DNA of 64,000 nt from Streptomyces flavochromogenes. Lineage in GTDB: Bacteria; Actinomycetota; Actinomycetes; Streptomycetales; Streptomycetaceae. Below, in pieces: positions 9,824-18,220 of the stretch. The DNA lies in the NCBI RefSeq assembly GCF_000717595.1, contig NZ_JNZO01000034.1, positions 13,036-77,035 on the forward strand. The letters run 5' to 3'. The position numbers and the translations under genes are program-made. The notes beneath the pieces are model-generated. The model was not told the origin of the DNA. It worked only from the letters and a program-made list of their open reading frames with translations, and searched no databases. Positions within the stretch are counted from its first letter, which is position 1. Each line of letters opens with the position of its first letter.

Positions 9824-9919
9824 CGTACGGGACGGAAGGGTTCCCGTACGCGACGGAAGGCGTTGTCCCGTACGCGCCGAAGGGGTTTCTCGTACGCGCC
9901 GAACGGGTTCTCGTACGCC
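9824..9919. repeat. Degenerate 21-24 bp direct repeats centred on CGTACG
   Basis: CGTACG recurs at 9824, 9845, 9869, 9891 and 9912, each followed by a similar GxGxCGGAAGGG or GCGCCGAAGGGG stretch. The array runs up to the stop of the universal stress protein gene. It could be a degenerate local duplication or a structured 3' region. The rest of the 242-bp gap (9678-9823) holds only the presumed transporter promoter. Confidence 0.6.
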
Positions 9920-10441
9920 CTACGGGATGACGATCACGGGCCGCTGGGCGCGGCGCGCGAGACGGCCGGCCACCGAGCCGAAGATCCGGCCGACGATCCC
10001 GTGCGTGGAGCCGACCACGATCGCGTCGGCCGAGTACTCCCGGCCGACCTCCTCCAGCTCGTGGCAGATGTCGCCGCCGCGCTCGACGAGGATCCAGGGC
10101 ACCTCGGAGAGGTGCTCGGCGCAGGCCAGCTCAAGACCGAGGACCTCGGTCCGGTGATCGGGCACGTCGACGAAGACGGGGGGCTCGCAGCCGGCCCACA
10201 CCGTGGTGGGCAGCCTGTTGGCCACGTGCACGATGATCAGGCCCGATCCGGAACGCCTGGCCATGCCGATGGCGTACGCGAGGGCGCGCTCACTGGACGT
10301 GGAGCCGTCGAAGCCGACGACGACGCCGTGCCGGAAGGCCGGGTCGCAGGCGTGACGTGGCTGTTCGACCGCGAGGGGGTCGACCGTGGAATCGGCGACG
10401 CGCTTGCGGTCCGCGGGTTCGGGGAATTCGTGACCGGCCAT
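9920..10441 (-). CDS. Universal stress protein (UspA) family
   Basis: About 173 aa from MAGHEFPEPADRK, single Usp domain. The N-terminal beta strand VVVGFDGSTSSERAL and the C-terminal ATP-binding signature VVGSTHGIVGRIFGSVAGRL (G-2x-G-9x-G-S/T type) are clear, so it probably binds ATP. Family members act in stress and dormancy responses. The frame is open upstream to 10555, but that extension has atypical residues; ATG at 10441 is preferred although its ribosome site is weak. It diverges from the small membrane protein gene at 10786. Confidence 0.85.
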   Translation of the reverse strand: MAGHEFPEPADRKRVADSTVDPLAVEQPRHACDPAFRHGVVVGFDGSTSSERALAYAIGMARRSGSGLIIVHVANRLPTTVWAGCEPPVFVDVPDHRTEVLGLELACAEHLSEVPWILVERGGDICHELEEVGREYSADAIVVGSTHGIVGRIFGSVAGRLARRAQRPVIVIP

Positions 10442-10785
10442 CGGTGTCTCGGCGAAGAGAGTCCTCGTGGGAAGGGACGGGGAACGGAGGGGACGGAACA
10501 ACGGGTGGCGGCGGAGCTGTGTCCGGGAATCATCTTCCCAAGCCCATACCCCCAAGGGTACGGCGACACTCCTCTCCTGCCCAGAGCCCGCCGTGCCACT
10601 CCCCGGCGTGCGCCCCGCTCGCGCGCGGCGTTCCAGGGAGCATGCACGAGCGGCTCGGGATCTGGCAATGCCGGTTGTGCCCTACAGGTGTCCGTACGGG
10701 GGCCAAACGGACGTCGCCGAGAGTGACCGTAACGTTCCGCTTCTCGTTGCCACAGGTCCAGCCCACCGTCGCAGGGAGACCGCCC

Positions 10786-11262
10786 GTGCACGCACCATCG
10801 ACCGCCGCCGGCCAGACCCCCACAGCCCCCGCCGCCCCGCGCGCCACCGCGCTCGGAGGGCCCCGCGCCCGCCGCCGGGCGCCCGTCCTCCGCCCGGCCG
10901 CCGCGACCGACCCGGATCCGGGCAACGGGCGGGGAGCGTCGGGAACGGTCCCGCGCGCGGAGGCCGACGCGGGTGCGGGGGCCGGCGCGGGGACGGGTGC
11001 GACTGCGGGTGCGGGGACGGGTGCGGGAGTCGGCGGGGCCGCCTCGGACCCGACCGGTGACGTCGTCCGCTGGGCGGTCTTCTGCTGCGTACTGGTCCCG
11101 GTGGTCCTGCTCGTCTACGGCAGCTCCCTCGGCGGCGCCGCCGGGACCGCGCTCGGCCTCGCCTCGGTGACGGCGGCCTGCCGGGTGCTGCTGCGCCGCT
11201 CGGAGCGGGGGATGCGGAGCGAGGGCGTCCGCGGCAGGCGGCGCGGCTGGGACGCCCCCTAG
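10786..11262 (+). CDS. Small membrane protein with Ala/Gly-rich linker, unknown function
   Basis: 158 aa from a GTG start (VHAPSTAAGQ) preceded by GGGAG at 10773-10777. A long Ala/Pro/Gly-rich cytoplasmic or linker segment (residues 1-90) includes an AGAGAGTGATAGAGTGAGVG run encoded by near-hexanucleotide repeats. Two probable membrane helices follow (about 92-112 and 114-132), with an arginine-rich tail. I do not recognise a family. The frame is open further upstream, but the ribosome site favours 10786. It lies upstream of adpA on the same strand, 440 bp away. Confidence 0.6.
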   Translation: MHAPSTAAGQTPTAPAAPRATALGGPRARRRAPVLRPAAATDPDPGNGRGASGTVPRAEADAGAGAGAGTGATAGAGTGAGVGGAASDPTGDVVRWAVFCCVLVPVVLLVYGSSLGGAAGTALGLASVTAACRVLLRRSERGMRSEGVRGRRRGWDAP

Positions 11263-11704
11263 TTTTCCGGGGGTGCAAATCGGCCCGAAACGGGGCGCCC
11301 ATCGGGCCCGCCCCTCGTGGAGTTGACAGGTTCGTACACGCGAACCCATATGTTTTCAGCCAACTTCCATCCGTCGGCGAGTCCTTGGCGGAACGGTTGG
11401 CCAACCCTGGCTCCGACACCCGGAAATGCCTTGCCCCAAGGGCTCGCACCCCCCGCGTACGGGGGCGTTCGCCACCCTGCCCCTTCCCCCGGGGGCCTCC
11501 CGGGGGAAGACTTCGCGATCGATCGCTTCACGCCAAGTGGCCTTGTCGACAATCCACCGGATGGAGAACTTGTCACGCCGGCGCCACGGGACGCAGTAGA
11601 TTCGATCATGGGTACCGAAGACTGGGGTCTCGTGCAAAACCGAGGGGAAACGTGCAGGAGCGACACGACCAGGGAGACGCGAACACCGAGGGGGGCTTAG
11701 CGTC
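11263..11704. promoter_or_regulatory. adpA upstream region with a 12-bp palindrome
   Basis: 442 bp without a credible gene; the open frames here are short and contain no recognisable domain. It holds the perfect palindrome GGTTGGCCAACC at 11395-11406 and, just before adpA, the ribosome site GAGGGGGG. In other streptomycetes adpA has a long regulated leader with several regulator sites. I could not place individual AdpA or BldD sites confidently here. Confidence 0.5.
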
Positions 11705-12874
11705 ATGAGCCAGGACTCCACCGCACCGGAGGCCGCACGGAAGCTGACCGGGCGCCGCCGTCGCGAAGTCGTCGCGGTGCTGCTGTTCAGCGGCGGCCCC
11801 ATCTTCGAGAGCTCCATCCCGCTCTCCGTGTTCGGCATCGACCGGCAGGACGCCGGAGTGCCCCGCTACCGACTGCTCGTCTGTGCGGGCGAGGACGGAC
11901 CGCTGCGGACCACCGGTGGACTCGAACTGACCGCGCCGTACGGCCTGGAGGCGATCAGCAGAGCGGGCACCGTCGTCGTGCCGGCCTGGCGGTCGATCAC
12001 CTCGCCGCCACCGCCGGAGGCGCTCGAAGCACTGCGCCGTGCCCACGAGGAGGGCGCGCGGATCGTCGGTCTGTGCACCGGGGCGTTCGTCCTCGCCGCG
12101 GCCGGCCTGCTCGACGGCCGCCCGGCGACGACGCACTGGATGTACGCGCCGACGCTCGCCAAGCGCTACCCGTCGGTCCACGTGGACCCCCGGGAGCTCT
12201 TCGTCGACGACGGGGACGTGCTGACCTCCGCGGGCACGGCGGCCGGAATCGATCTGTGTCTGCACATCGTGCGGACCGACCACGGCACGGAGGCCGCGGG
12301 CGCCCTGGCGCGCCGGCTGGTCGTCCCGCCGCGGCGCAGCGGCGGTCAGGAGCGCTACCTCGACAGGTCTTTACCTGAGGAGATCGGCGCCGACCCGCTG
12401 GCCGAGGTCGTCGCCTGGGCGCTGGAGCACCTCCACGAGCAGTTCGACGTGGAGACCCTGGCTGCCCGCGCGTACATGTCACGGCGGACCTTCGACCGCC
12501 GGTTCCGCTCGCTGACCGGTTCGGCCCCCCTGCAGTGGCTGATCACCCAGCGGGTGCTGCAGGCGCAGCGGCTGCTGGAGACCTCCGACTACTCGGTCGA
12601 CGAGGTCGCGGGCAGGTGCGGTTTCCGCTCGCCGGTGGCGCTGCGCGGTCACTTCCGGAGGCAGCTCGGCTCCTCGCCGGCCGCCTACCGGGCGGCGTAC
12701 CGTGCGCGGCGACCGCAGGGCGATACCGCCACCGCGGTGCTCGACCCGGTCGTGCCCGCCCAGGTCGGGGCCGGAATCCGGCGCCCGGCGTCCCCGCTGG
12801 ACCAGGGGAAGCCGCAGTCCGACGCCTACGCTCCGGGGCGCCCCTCGCTCCCGGGCCAGCGCAGCGCGCCGTAG
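11705..12874 (+). CDS. adpA: AdpA, central developmental AraC/GlxA-family transcription factor, TTA-containing
   Basis: 389 aa. The N-terminal DJ-1/PfpI (GATase1-like) dimerisation domain spans about 20-190 (GLCTGAFVLAAAG, THWMYAPTLAKRYP). The C-terminal AraC-type DNA-binding domain spans about 235-335, with two helix-turn-helices (VETLAARAYMSRRTFDRRF and VDEVAGRCGFRSPVALRGHF). The match to streptomycete AdpA is close across both domains. A single TTA codon at 12371-12373 (Leu223) sits in the linker between the domains, the classic bldA-dependence position. AdpA activates hundreds of genes for aerial growth and secondary metabolism. orn follows 245 bp downstream on the same strand. Confidence 0.95.
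   Translation: MSQDSTAPEAARKLTGRRRREVVAVLLFSGGPIFESSIPLSVFGIDRQDAGVPRYRLLVCAGEDGPLRTTGGLELTAPYGLEAISRAGTVVVPAWRSITSPPPPEALEALRRAHEEGARIVGLCTGAFVLAAAGLLDGRPATTHWMYAPTLAKRYPSVHVDPRELFVDDGDVLTSAGTAAGIDLCLHIVRTDHGTEAAGALARRLVVPPRRSGGQERYLDRSLPEEIGADPLAEVVAWALEHLHEQFDVETLAARAYMSRRTFDRRFRSLTGSAPLQWLITQRVLQAQRLLETSDYSVDEVAGRCGFRSPVALRGHFRRQLGSSPAAYRAAYRARRPQGDTATAVLDPVVPAQVGAGIRRPASPLDQGKPQSDAYAPGRPSLPGQRSAP
12371..12373 (+). promoter_or_regulatory. In-frame TTA codon of adpA (bldA tRNA dependence)
   Basis: The codon is in the adpA frame between the two domains (RSLPEE). TTA is rare in streptomycetes and is read only by the bldA tRNA, so AdpA translation is expected to be delayed until bldA tRNA accumulates. 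Confidence 0.93.
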
Positions 12875-13119
12875 GAGAAGACCGCCGCCGCCACAAGCGG
12901 CGCGACGCAGGAACGACGGGCCTTCGGGGACATCTCCCCCGGGGGCCCGTCGGCGTGCGCCCCGGCACTCCGTTCCTCCCGTGTCCGGCCCGCCGAAGCC
13001 CCGCGCCGGCCGCCGGTGCCCTGGATCTGCGCCGGCCGCCGCCGCCCGTGCGGGCACGACGCGGGCCCGGCGGCGACTCGGCCCGCTCCGACACGGGGAA
13101 GAGCCCCTAAGGTGGACGC

Positions 13120-13722
13120 ATGAACGATCGCATGGTGTGGATCGACTGCGAGATGACCGGGCTCTCGCTGACGGACGACGCACTCATCGAGGTGGCCGCA
13201 CTGGTCACCGACTCGGAACTGAACGTGCTCGGCGACGGGGTGGACATCGTGATCCGTCCGCCGGACACGGCCCTGGAGACCATGCCCGAGATCGTGCGCC
13301 AGATGCACACGACCTCGGGGCTGCTCGACGCGCTCGCCGACGGCACGACGCTCGCCGACGCGGAGGCCCAGGTCCTCGCGTACATCCGCGAGCACGTCAA
13401 GGAGCCCGGCAAGGCGCCCCTGTGCGGAAACTCGGTCTCCACGGACCGCGGCTTCCTCGCCCGGGACATGCCCGCCCTGGAGAGCCACCTGCACTACCGG
13501 ATCGTCGATGTCTCCTCGGTCAAGGAGCTGGCCCGCCGCTGGTACCCGAGGGCGTACTTCAACAGTCCGGAGAAGAACGGCAACCACCGGGCGCTCGCCG
13601 ACATCCGCGAGTCCATCGCGGAGCTGCGCTACTACCGCGAGGCGGTCTTCGTCCCGCAGCCCGGCCCCGACTCGGAGACCGCGAAGCAGATCGCGGCCCG
13701 GCACGTCGTACCCGCCGAATAA
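13120..13722 (+). CDS. orn: Oligoribonuclease
   Basis: 200-aa DEDDh 3'-5' exonuclease that degrades 2-5 nt RNAs, including pGpG from c-di-GMP breakdown. Active-site motifs are visible: [11 protein letters not shown] (Asp and Glu of Exo I), [11 protein letters not shown] (Exo II region with Asp), and [12 protein letters not shown] (Exo III, with the DEDDh histidine and aspartate). The length is normal. In streptomycetes orn lies directly downstream of adpA and can be co-transcribed with it. It links to the CdgA-like c-di-GMP enzyme 22 kb away through pGpG clearance (inference). Confidence 0.96.
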   Translation: MNDRMVWIDCEMTGLSLTDDALIEVAALVTDSELNVLGDGVDIVIRPPDTALETMPEIVRQMHTTSGLLDALADGTTLADAEAQVLAYIREHVKEPGKAPLCGNSVSTDRGFLARDMPALESHLHYRIVDVSSVKELARRWYPRAYFNSPEKNGNHRALADIRESIAELRYYREAVFVPQPGPDSETAKQIAARHVVPAE

Positions 13723-13740
13723 TCCCCTTCGCGCAGGGCC

Positions 13741-13772
13741 GCTCGTGCCCGCACATCAATGCGGGCGCGAGC
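13741..13772 (+). terminator. Hairpin after orn
   Basis: A 13-bp stem with one mismatch (13741-13753 with 13760-13772) and loop CATCAA, starting 18 bp past the orn stop. It is the likely terminator separating orn from tRNA-His. Confidence 0.7.
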
Positions 13773-13839
13773 ACCCTCCAGGACCCTGTAGACTTCTTCT
13801 CGGCCGGTCAGGGAAACCTTCGGGAAAACCGCCGGTCAT

Positions 13840-13913
13840 GGTGGGTATAGCTCAGATGGTAGAGCACCTGGTTGTGGTCCAGGATGTCGCGGGTTCGAGT
13901 CCCGTTACTCACC
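13840..13913 (+). tRNA. tRNA-His (GTG anticodon)
   Basis: A cloverleaf can be drawn. The acceptor GTGGGTA (13841-13847) pairs with TACTCAC (13906-13912), with one G-T pair. The extra 5' G(-1) at 13840 faces C73 at 13913, as is characteristic of tRNA-His. The anticodon loop TTGTGGT carries GTG, and the T-arm GGGTTCGAGTCCC is canonical. CCA is not encoded. Confidence 0.96.
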
Positions 13914-13921
13914 CTGTCGGT

Positions 13922-13954
13922 TCAGGCCCCGGTTCGTTTCGAACCGGGGCCTGA
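13922..13954. terminator. Terminator shared by tRNA-His and the convergent xylanase operon
   Basis: A perfect 15-bp stem (13922-13936 with 13940-13954) with a 3-nt loop, 8 bp after tRNA-His and 25 bp past the xylanase stop on the other strand. Confidence 0.85.
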
Positions 13955-13979
13955 GTCGTTCCCGGCCCACGGCCCCTGG

Positions 13980-15320
13980 CTACGTTCCCGGTGTGCAGGT
14001 GAGGTCCGGGGGCGGGTTGGTGCCGGTCCAGGTGCCGTTGAAGCCGAAGGCGGTCGAGCCGGCCGCGGGGAGCGCCGCGTTGTACGCGAGGTGGGTGGCC
14101 GTCACCTCCGCCGCGGTCTGCGTCACCGTCGCGTTCCACGCCTGGGTCACCCGCTGGCCCGCGGGCTGGGTCCAGCGGACGGTCCAGCCGTTCAGCGGGG
14201 TCGTACCCGTGTTCCGGAGGGTGACCTGGGCCGTGAAGCCGCCCGTCCACTGACTGGTGACGGCGTATGTGACGGAACACACACCCGGGGTGGGTGGGGT
14301 CGCCGGGGCGAGGGTCTCGGCGATCCCGGCGTACGCGGGCTTGGGCTGGAGGTTCTCGTCGTACGGCGTCGCCGCGCCCTGGCCCGGGAAGAAGTCCGGG
14401 ATCCAGGAGTCGGAGTCGGTGAAGCCCCAGACGGTGACGCCCGCGCAGCGGGTGACGGCGAGGCAGGCGCGCAGGACGGAGGCGTAGTCCGCCTTCTGCT
14501 GGGCGAGCTTCGCGGCCGTGGCCGGCAGGGTCGTCCTGATGTCGAGTTCGGTGATCGCCACGTCCACGCCGAGCTCGGCGAAGCGGCGCAGGTTCGCCTC
14601 CAGGGAGGCGGGGACCTGCCCGAGGACCAGATGGGCCTGGAAGCCGACCCCGTCCACCGGGACGCCCTGTGCGAGGAGCCGCTTCACCAGGGCGTACATG
14701 CCGTCGCTCTTCGCTCCGACGGCGTCGGTCGAGTAGTCGTTGAGGTAGAGCTTCGCGGCCGGGTCTGCGGCGCGGGCCGCGCGGAAGGCGTCCGCGATGT
14801 ACGACTCGCCGAGGGCCGCGCCCCAGAGGGACGGGCGCAGGGTGCCGTCCTCGGCGAGCGGTTCGTTGACGACGTCCCAGTGGTCGATCCGGCCCTTGTA
14901 GCGGCCGGCCTCCGCGGTGACGTGGTCGGTCATGAGGGTGCGCAGCTGGGCGGCGGTCCAGCTGCCGCCGGTGAGCCAGCCGGGGAGCTGGCTGTGCCAG
15001 ACGAGGGTGTGGCCGCGCACCCGCTGGCCGTGGGCCTCGGCGAAGGCGACGACGCGGTCGGCGCCGGTCCAGTCGTGGGTGCCCCTGGTGGGCTCCACGG
15101 AGTCCCACTTCATCTCGTTGCCGGGGGTGAGTGAGCCGAACTGGGCCCCGGCGACGTCCGCGTATCCGCCGGTGAGCCTCCCGGCGGTGACGGCGCTGCC
15201 GAGGTAGACGCCGTGCGCCTCGGCGAGGTCCCGCAGCGGGGTGTCGGCGGCGGAGGCGGGGCCGGCGGTGGTGAGGACGGCGGCGAGCAGGGCCGCGCCG
15301 GTGATCAGGCGACGGAGCAT
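13980..15320 (-). CDS. Endo-1,4-beta-xylanase, GH10 with C-terminal CBM2
   Basis: 446-aa secreted enzyme. The signal peptide MLRRLITGAALLAAVLTTAGPASA is followed by a GH10 barrel (about 25-335) that cleaves xylan backbones. The acid/base Glu153 lies in DVVNEP and the nucleophile Glu258 in ITELD. A short Pro/Thr linker leads to a CBM2 of about 100 residues starting at VTYAVTSQWTGGF. The ATG at 15320 has GGAGGGACGAC before it. The start overlaps the end of the upstream xyloglucanase by 16 bases, so the two are probably coupled and share the CebR-type operator at 17986. Confidence 0.94.
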   Translation of the reverse strand: MLRRLITGAALLAAVLTTAGPASAADTPLRDLAEAHGVYLGSAVTAGRLTGGYADVAGAQFGSLTPGNEMKWDSVEPTRGTHDWTGADRVVAFAEAHGQRVRGHTLVWHSQLPGWLTGGSWTAAQLRTLMTDHVTAEAGRYKGRIDHWDVVNEPLAEDGTLRPSLWGAALGESYIADAFRAARAADPAAKLYLNDYSTDAVGAKSDGMYALVKRLLAQGVPVDGVGFQAHLVLGQVPASLEANLRRFAELGVDVAITELDIRTTLPATAAKLAQQKADYASVLRACLAVTRCAGVTVWGFTDSDSWIPDFFPGQGAATPYDENLQPKPAYAGIAETLAPATPPTPGVCSVTYAVTSQWTGGFTAQVTLRNTGTTPLNGWTVRWTQPAGQRVTQAWNATVTQTAAEVTATHLAYNAALPAAGSTAFGFNGTWTGTNPPPDLTCTPGT

Positions 15321-17962
15321 GTCGTCCCTCCGAGGGTGAAGGCGGCCGGTACGGGGTTGGTGCCGGTCCAGGTGCCGGTGAAGCCGAAGGAGGCGGAGGC
15401 GCCGGCGGCGACGGAGCCGTTCCAGCCGGCGTTCCGGGAGGTGACGGCGGTGCCGGACTGGGTCGGGGCCGCGTTCCACATCTGGCCGATCCGCTGCCCG
15501 GCGGGGTACTCCCAGCCGAGGGCCCAGCCGGTCCAGGCGGTGGTGGAGGTGTTGGTGAGGGTGACGTCGGCCTGGAAGCCGCCCTGCCACTGGTTGGTGA
15601 CCTTGTAGGCGACCTTGCAGGCGCCTCCGGCCGGGGGTGTGCCCGGGTCGGTGCCGCCGTCGCCGCCGCCGGTCTCGCTCGTGTCGCCGTAGACGATGCC
15701 GCGGCCGTTGGTGGAGACGTACACGCGGCCGTAGACACGCGGGTCGCCGGTGATCGCACCGCCGGTCCAGCCCCACTGGTGGGCGTCGTCGTTGACGCGG
15801 ACCCAGCTCGTGCCCGCGTCGGTGGAGCGGAAGATGCCGCGTACGCCGCCGATCTTCGCGCTGGTGAAGAGGGTGGGGTACGCGGCTCCCGGGGCGGCCT
15901 TGCCGAAGCCGACGGTGTCGGCCTGCTCGACGCCGGAGACCCTGGTGAAGGTGGCGCCGCCGTCGGTGGAGTGCCAGAGGCCGTAGGCGGCGTCGGGGGC
16001 GCCGCCGGAGAGCCAGATGTCGCCCTTCCTGCCGGGGACGGCCTTGAAGCGGGCGTCGCCCTTGGCGGGGAGGCCGCCGGCGCGGGCGGTGAAGGTCGCG
16101 CCGCCGTCCGTACTGGCGTAGAAGGTGCCGTCCTTGAAGCCGTAGAAGGTCTTCGGGTCGACGCGGTCGGACTCGACCGTGGCACCGGCGGGGATGCCCG
16201 TGGAGGCGGTCCAGGCGCCTCCGGTGCCGGTGTGGACTCCGGTGCCGTCCGGGCTCCAGACGAACCGGCCGCCGTCGGCGGAGACGGCGACGGTGCCGCC
16301 GCCGGTGACGCCCGAAGGTTCCTGTCCTGCGGACCAGTTGGCGCCGTTGTCGGTGGAGAAGGCGACGCGCGGGCCGCCGTCGAGGTGACCGGCCCGCACG
16401 ACGGAGTCCGGCTTGGTCTCCGCGAAGTCGACGCTGGTGGTGGAGGTGAAGTCGGGGCCGGTGAACATCATCGAGGGGACCGTGGTGAGGTCCGTGTGCC
16501 GGAAGCCGCCGATGTCGCCGAGGGCGCTGATCAGCGGGGCGCCGGAGGGCGGCGAGGCGAGGTCGAGGACCGCGGTCTCCTCAAGTCCCTTCACCATGGG
16601 GCGGATGGTGAAGTTCGTGCCCGTGTCCCACTTGGCGAGCTCGGTGGTGCCGTAGATCGTGGCCCCGGTGCCGTACATCATGCGGTTCGAGTCGAAGGGG
16701 TCGATCTCCAGGGCCTCGGTCATCCAGCCGAGCTTCGGGGTCTGTTCGGGCGGGGCCGGGTCGTCGCCCCAGGTCAGCCAGGGCACGGAGGAGACGTCCA
16801 TCGTGTAGCGGTTGGCGCGGTTCGGGTACGAGGTGTAGTCCCAGGCCCTGGTCCAGCTGCCGCCGCTGTCGGTGGAGCGGAAGATCTGGGTGTCGGGGTA
16901 CCAGGAGCTGTAGCCGGAGACCATGACGGTGCCGGGGTGCTGCCGGTCGACGGTGAGGCCGCCGAAGCCGTAGTAGGTGTCGGCCTCGGCGACGGGGCTG
17001 ATGTCCGTCCAGGTGCCGGTGGCGGTGGCGTACCGCCAGACCTGGCCCCTGCCGCCGTCGTACGGGCCGGCGGTGTCGCTGTACGCGAGGTAGAGGTAGC
17101 CGTTCTCGGCGTCGAGGACGCCCTTGTGGGCGAGGTACCCGGTGGGCTGGCCGGGGAGCCGGGTCCAGGTGGCGCCCGCGTCGGTGGAGCGGTAGACGGC
17201 GTTCTGCTTGTCGGCGACGCCGACGTAGACGGTGCTGGTGGCGCTGCCCGCCGTACCGGTGGACTCGTCGAAGGTCACCCAGACGATGCCCTGTTCGTCG
17301 GAGTTGTAGCCGCTGGTGTCGGTCGGGTCCTGCTGGTGGTTGCCGGGGTTGGTGAAGGAGGTGACCTTCGACCAGGTGACGCCGGAGTCGGTGGAGCGCC
17401 AGAGGCCGTTGCCGCTGGGGGTGCCGAGGTAGAGGACGCTGTTCCGGTGCGGGTCGACGGCGAGGCGTTCTCCCATCCCGCGGCCCGGCATGTTGCCGCC
17501 GAGCTTGAAGGGGAGGTCGGTGCGCTGCCAGGTGGCACCGCGGTCGGCGGAGCGGAGGACGGCGCCGTTGCCGGGGTCCCAGTCGTTCGTGTACGTGCCG
17601 ACGGCGGCGTACACCCGGTCGGGGTCCACGCCGTCGGAGGCGAGGCCGACGACACCGGTGTGGCCCCAGTGGTCCCAGTCGACGGAGTCGAGAAGCGGGG
17701 TCCAGGAGGCGGTGGCCTGGTTCCAGCGGTAGGCGCCGCCGATGTCGGTGCGGGCGTAGACGAGGTTCTTCTCGGTCCGGTTGAAGACGATGCCGGGGAC
17801 GAAGCCGCCGCCGTCGATCCGGACGTTCCTCCAGGTGTACGAGGAGGCGGCCGCGGCGGCTTCCGGTGGGGCGGCCGTGGCCGGTGCCGCTCCGGTGAGG
17901 GGGGCCGCCAGGAGACCGGCGGTGAGGGCGAGCCCCGCGAGGACATGTCGTGTGCTGCGCAT
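15305..17962 (-). CDS. Xyloglucanase, GH74 with C-terminal CBM2
   Basis: 885-aa secreted enzyme. A signal peptide (MRSTRHVLAGLALTAGLLA) is followed by two seven-bladed beta-propellers with repeated WRSTDGG/FRSTDAG BNR-like motifs, typical of GH74 xyloglucan-specific endoglucanases. Candidate catalytic Asp residues lie in ARTDIGGAYRW (near residue 70) and in the second propeller. A Gly/Thr/Pro linker joins a CBM2 (KVAYKVTNQWQGGF) that binds cellulose. It is first in a two-gene operon with the GH10 xylanase, with a CebR-type operator 24 bp upstream. Together they attack hemicellulose in plant cell walls. Confidence 0.93.
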   Translation of the reverse strand: MRSTRHVLAGLALTAGLLAAPLTGAAPATAAPPEAAAAASSYTWRNVRIDGGGFVPGIVFNRTEKNLVYARTDIGGAYRWNQATASWTPLLDSVDWDHWGHTGVVGLASDGVDPDRVYAAVGTYTNDWDPGNGAVLRSADRGATWQRTDLPFKLGGNMPGRGMGERLAVDPHRNSVLYLGTPSGNGLWRSTDSGVTWSKVTSFTNPGNHQQDPTDTSGYNSDEQGIVWVTFDESTGTAGSATSTVYVGVADKQNAVYRSTDAGATWTRLPGQPTGYLAHKGVLDAENGYLYLAYSDTAGPYDGGRGQVWRYATATGTWTDISPVAEADTYYGFGGLTVDRQHPGTVMVSGYSSWYPDTQIFRSTDSGGSWTRAWDYTSYPNRANRYTMDVSSVPWLTWGDDPAPPEQTPKLGWMTEALEIDPFDSNRMMYGTGATIYGTTELAKWDTGTNFTIRPMVKGLEETAVLDLASPPSGAPLISALGDIGGFRHTDLTTVPSMMFTGPDFTSTTSVDFAETKPDSVVRAGHLDGGPRVAFSTDNGANWSAGQEPSGVTGGGTVAVSADGGRFVWSPDGTGVHTGTGGAWTASTGIPAGATVESDRVDPKTFYGFKDGTFYASTDGGATFTARAGGLPAKGDARFKAVPGRKGDIWLSGGAPDAAYGLWHSTDGGATFTRVSGVEQADTVGFGKAAPGAAYPTLFTSAKIGGVRGIFRSTDAGTSWVRVNDDAHQWGWTGGAITGDPRVYGRVYVSTNGRGIVYGDTSETGGGDGGTDPGTPPAGGACKVAYKVTNQWQGGFQADVTLTNTSTTAWTGWALGWEYPAGQRIGQMWNAAPTQSGTAVTSRNAGWNGSVAAGASASFGFTGTWTGTNPVPAAFTLGGTTCSVA

Positions 17963-17985
17963 GGGGGATCCCGTCGAAGATTGAA

Positions 17986-17999
17986 TGGGAGCGCTCCCA
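17986..17999. promoter_or_regulatory. CebR-type operator upstream of GH74-GH10
   Basis: TGGGAGCGCTCCCA is a perfect 14-bp palindrome identical to the streptomycete CebR operator. It lies 24-37 bp upstream of the GH74 start. CebR is the LacI-family, cello-oligosaccharide-responsive repressor, so this operon is probably induced by cellobiose or cellotriose. Confidence 0.92.
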
Positions 18000-18126
18000 C
18001 TATTGAGCCGGTGTCAGAACACGGTCAAGGTCCGGGAATCGTCGAAGACGTTCGACGGGGGTCGAGCCGCCGCGGAGCCCCGTACGCGATCGAGCGCTTC
18101 GCCCGACGGCGCGCGGACACAGGGGT

Positions 18127-18170
18127 GCGCGCCCCGGCCGGGAGGTGGGGTGTCTCCGGCCGGGGCGCGC
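18127..18170 (-). terminator. Terminator downstream of CBM2-GH18 chitinase
   Basis: A perfect 15-bp GC-rich stem (18127-18141 with 18156-18170) and a 14-nt loop, starting 51 bp past the chitinase stop. Confidence 0.75.
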
Positions 18171-18220
18171 GGTGTGGGGGGCGCGATGGCTCCTGGGTGC
18201 GGACCGACTGGTCCAAGCAC

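Noticed and set aside
11317..11700. Small frames upstream of adpA
   Set aside because: No ribosome site and no recognisable domain. The stretch behaves like a leader and promoter region.
13508..13954. An open frame running over orn and tRNA-His
   Set aside because: It is Ser/Arg-rich, out of frame with orn, and runs through a tRNA.
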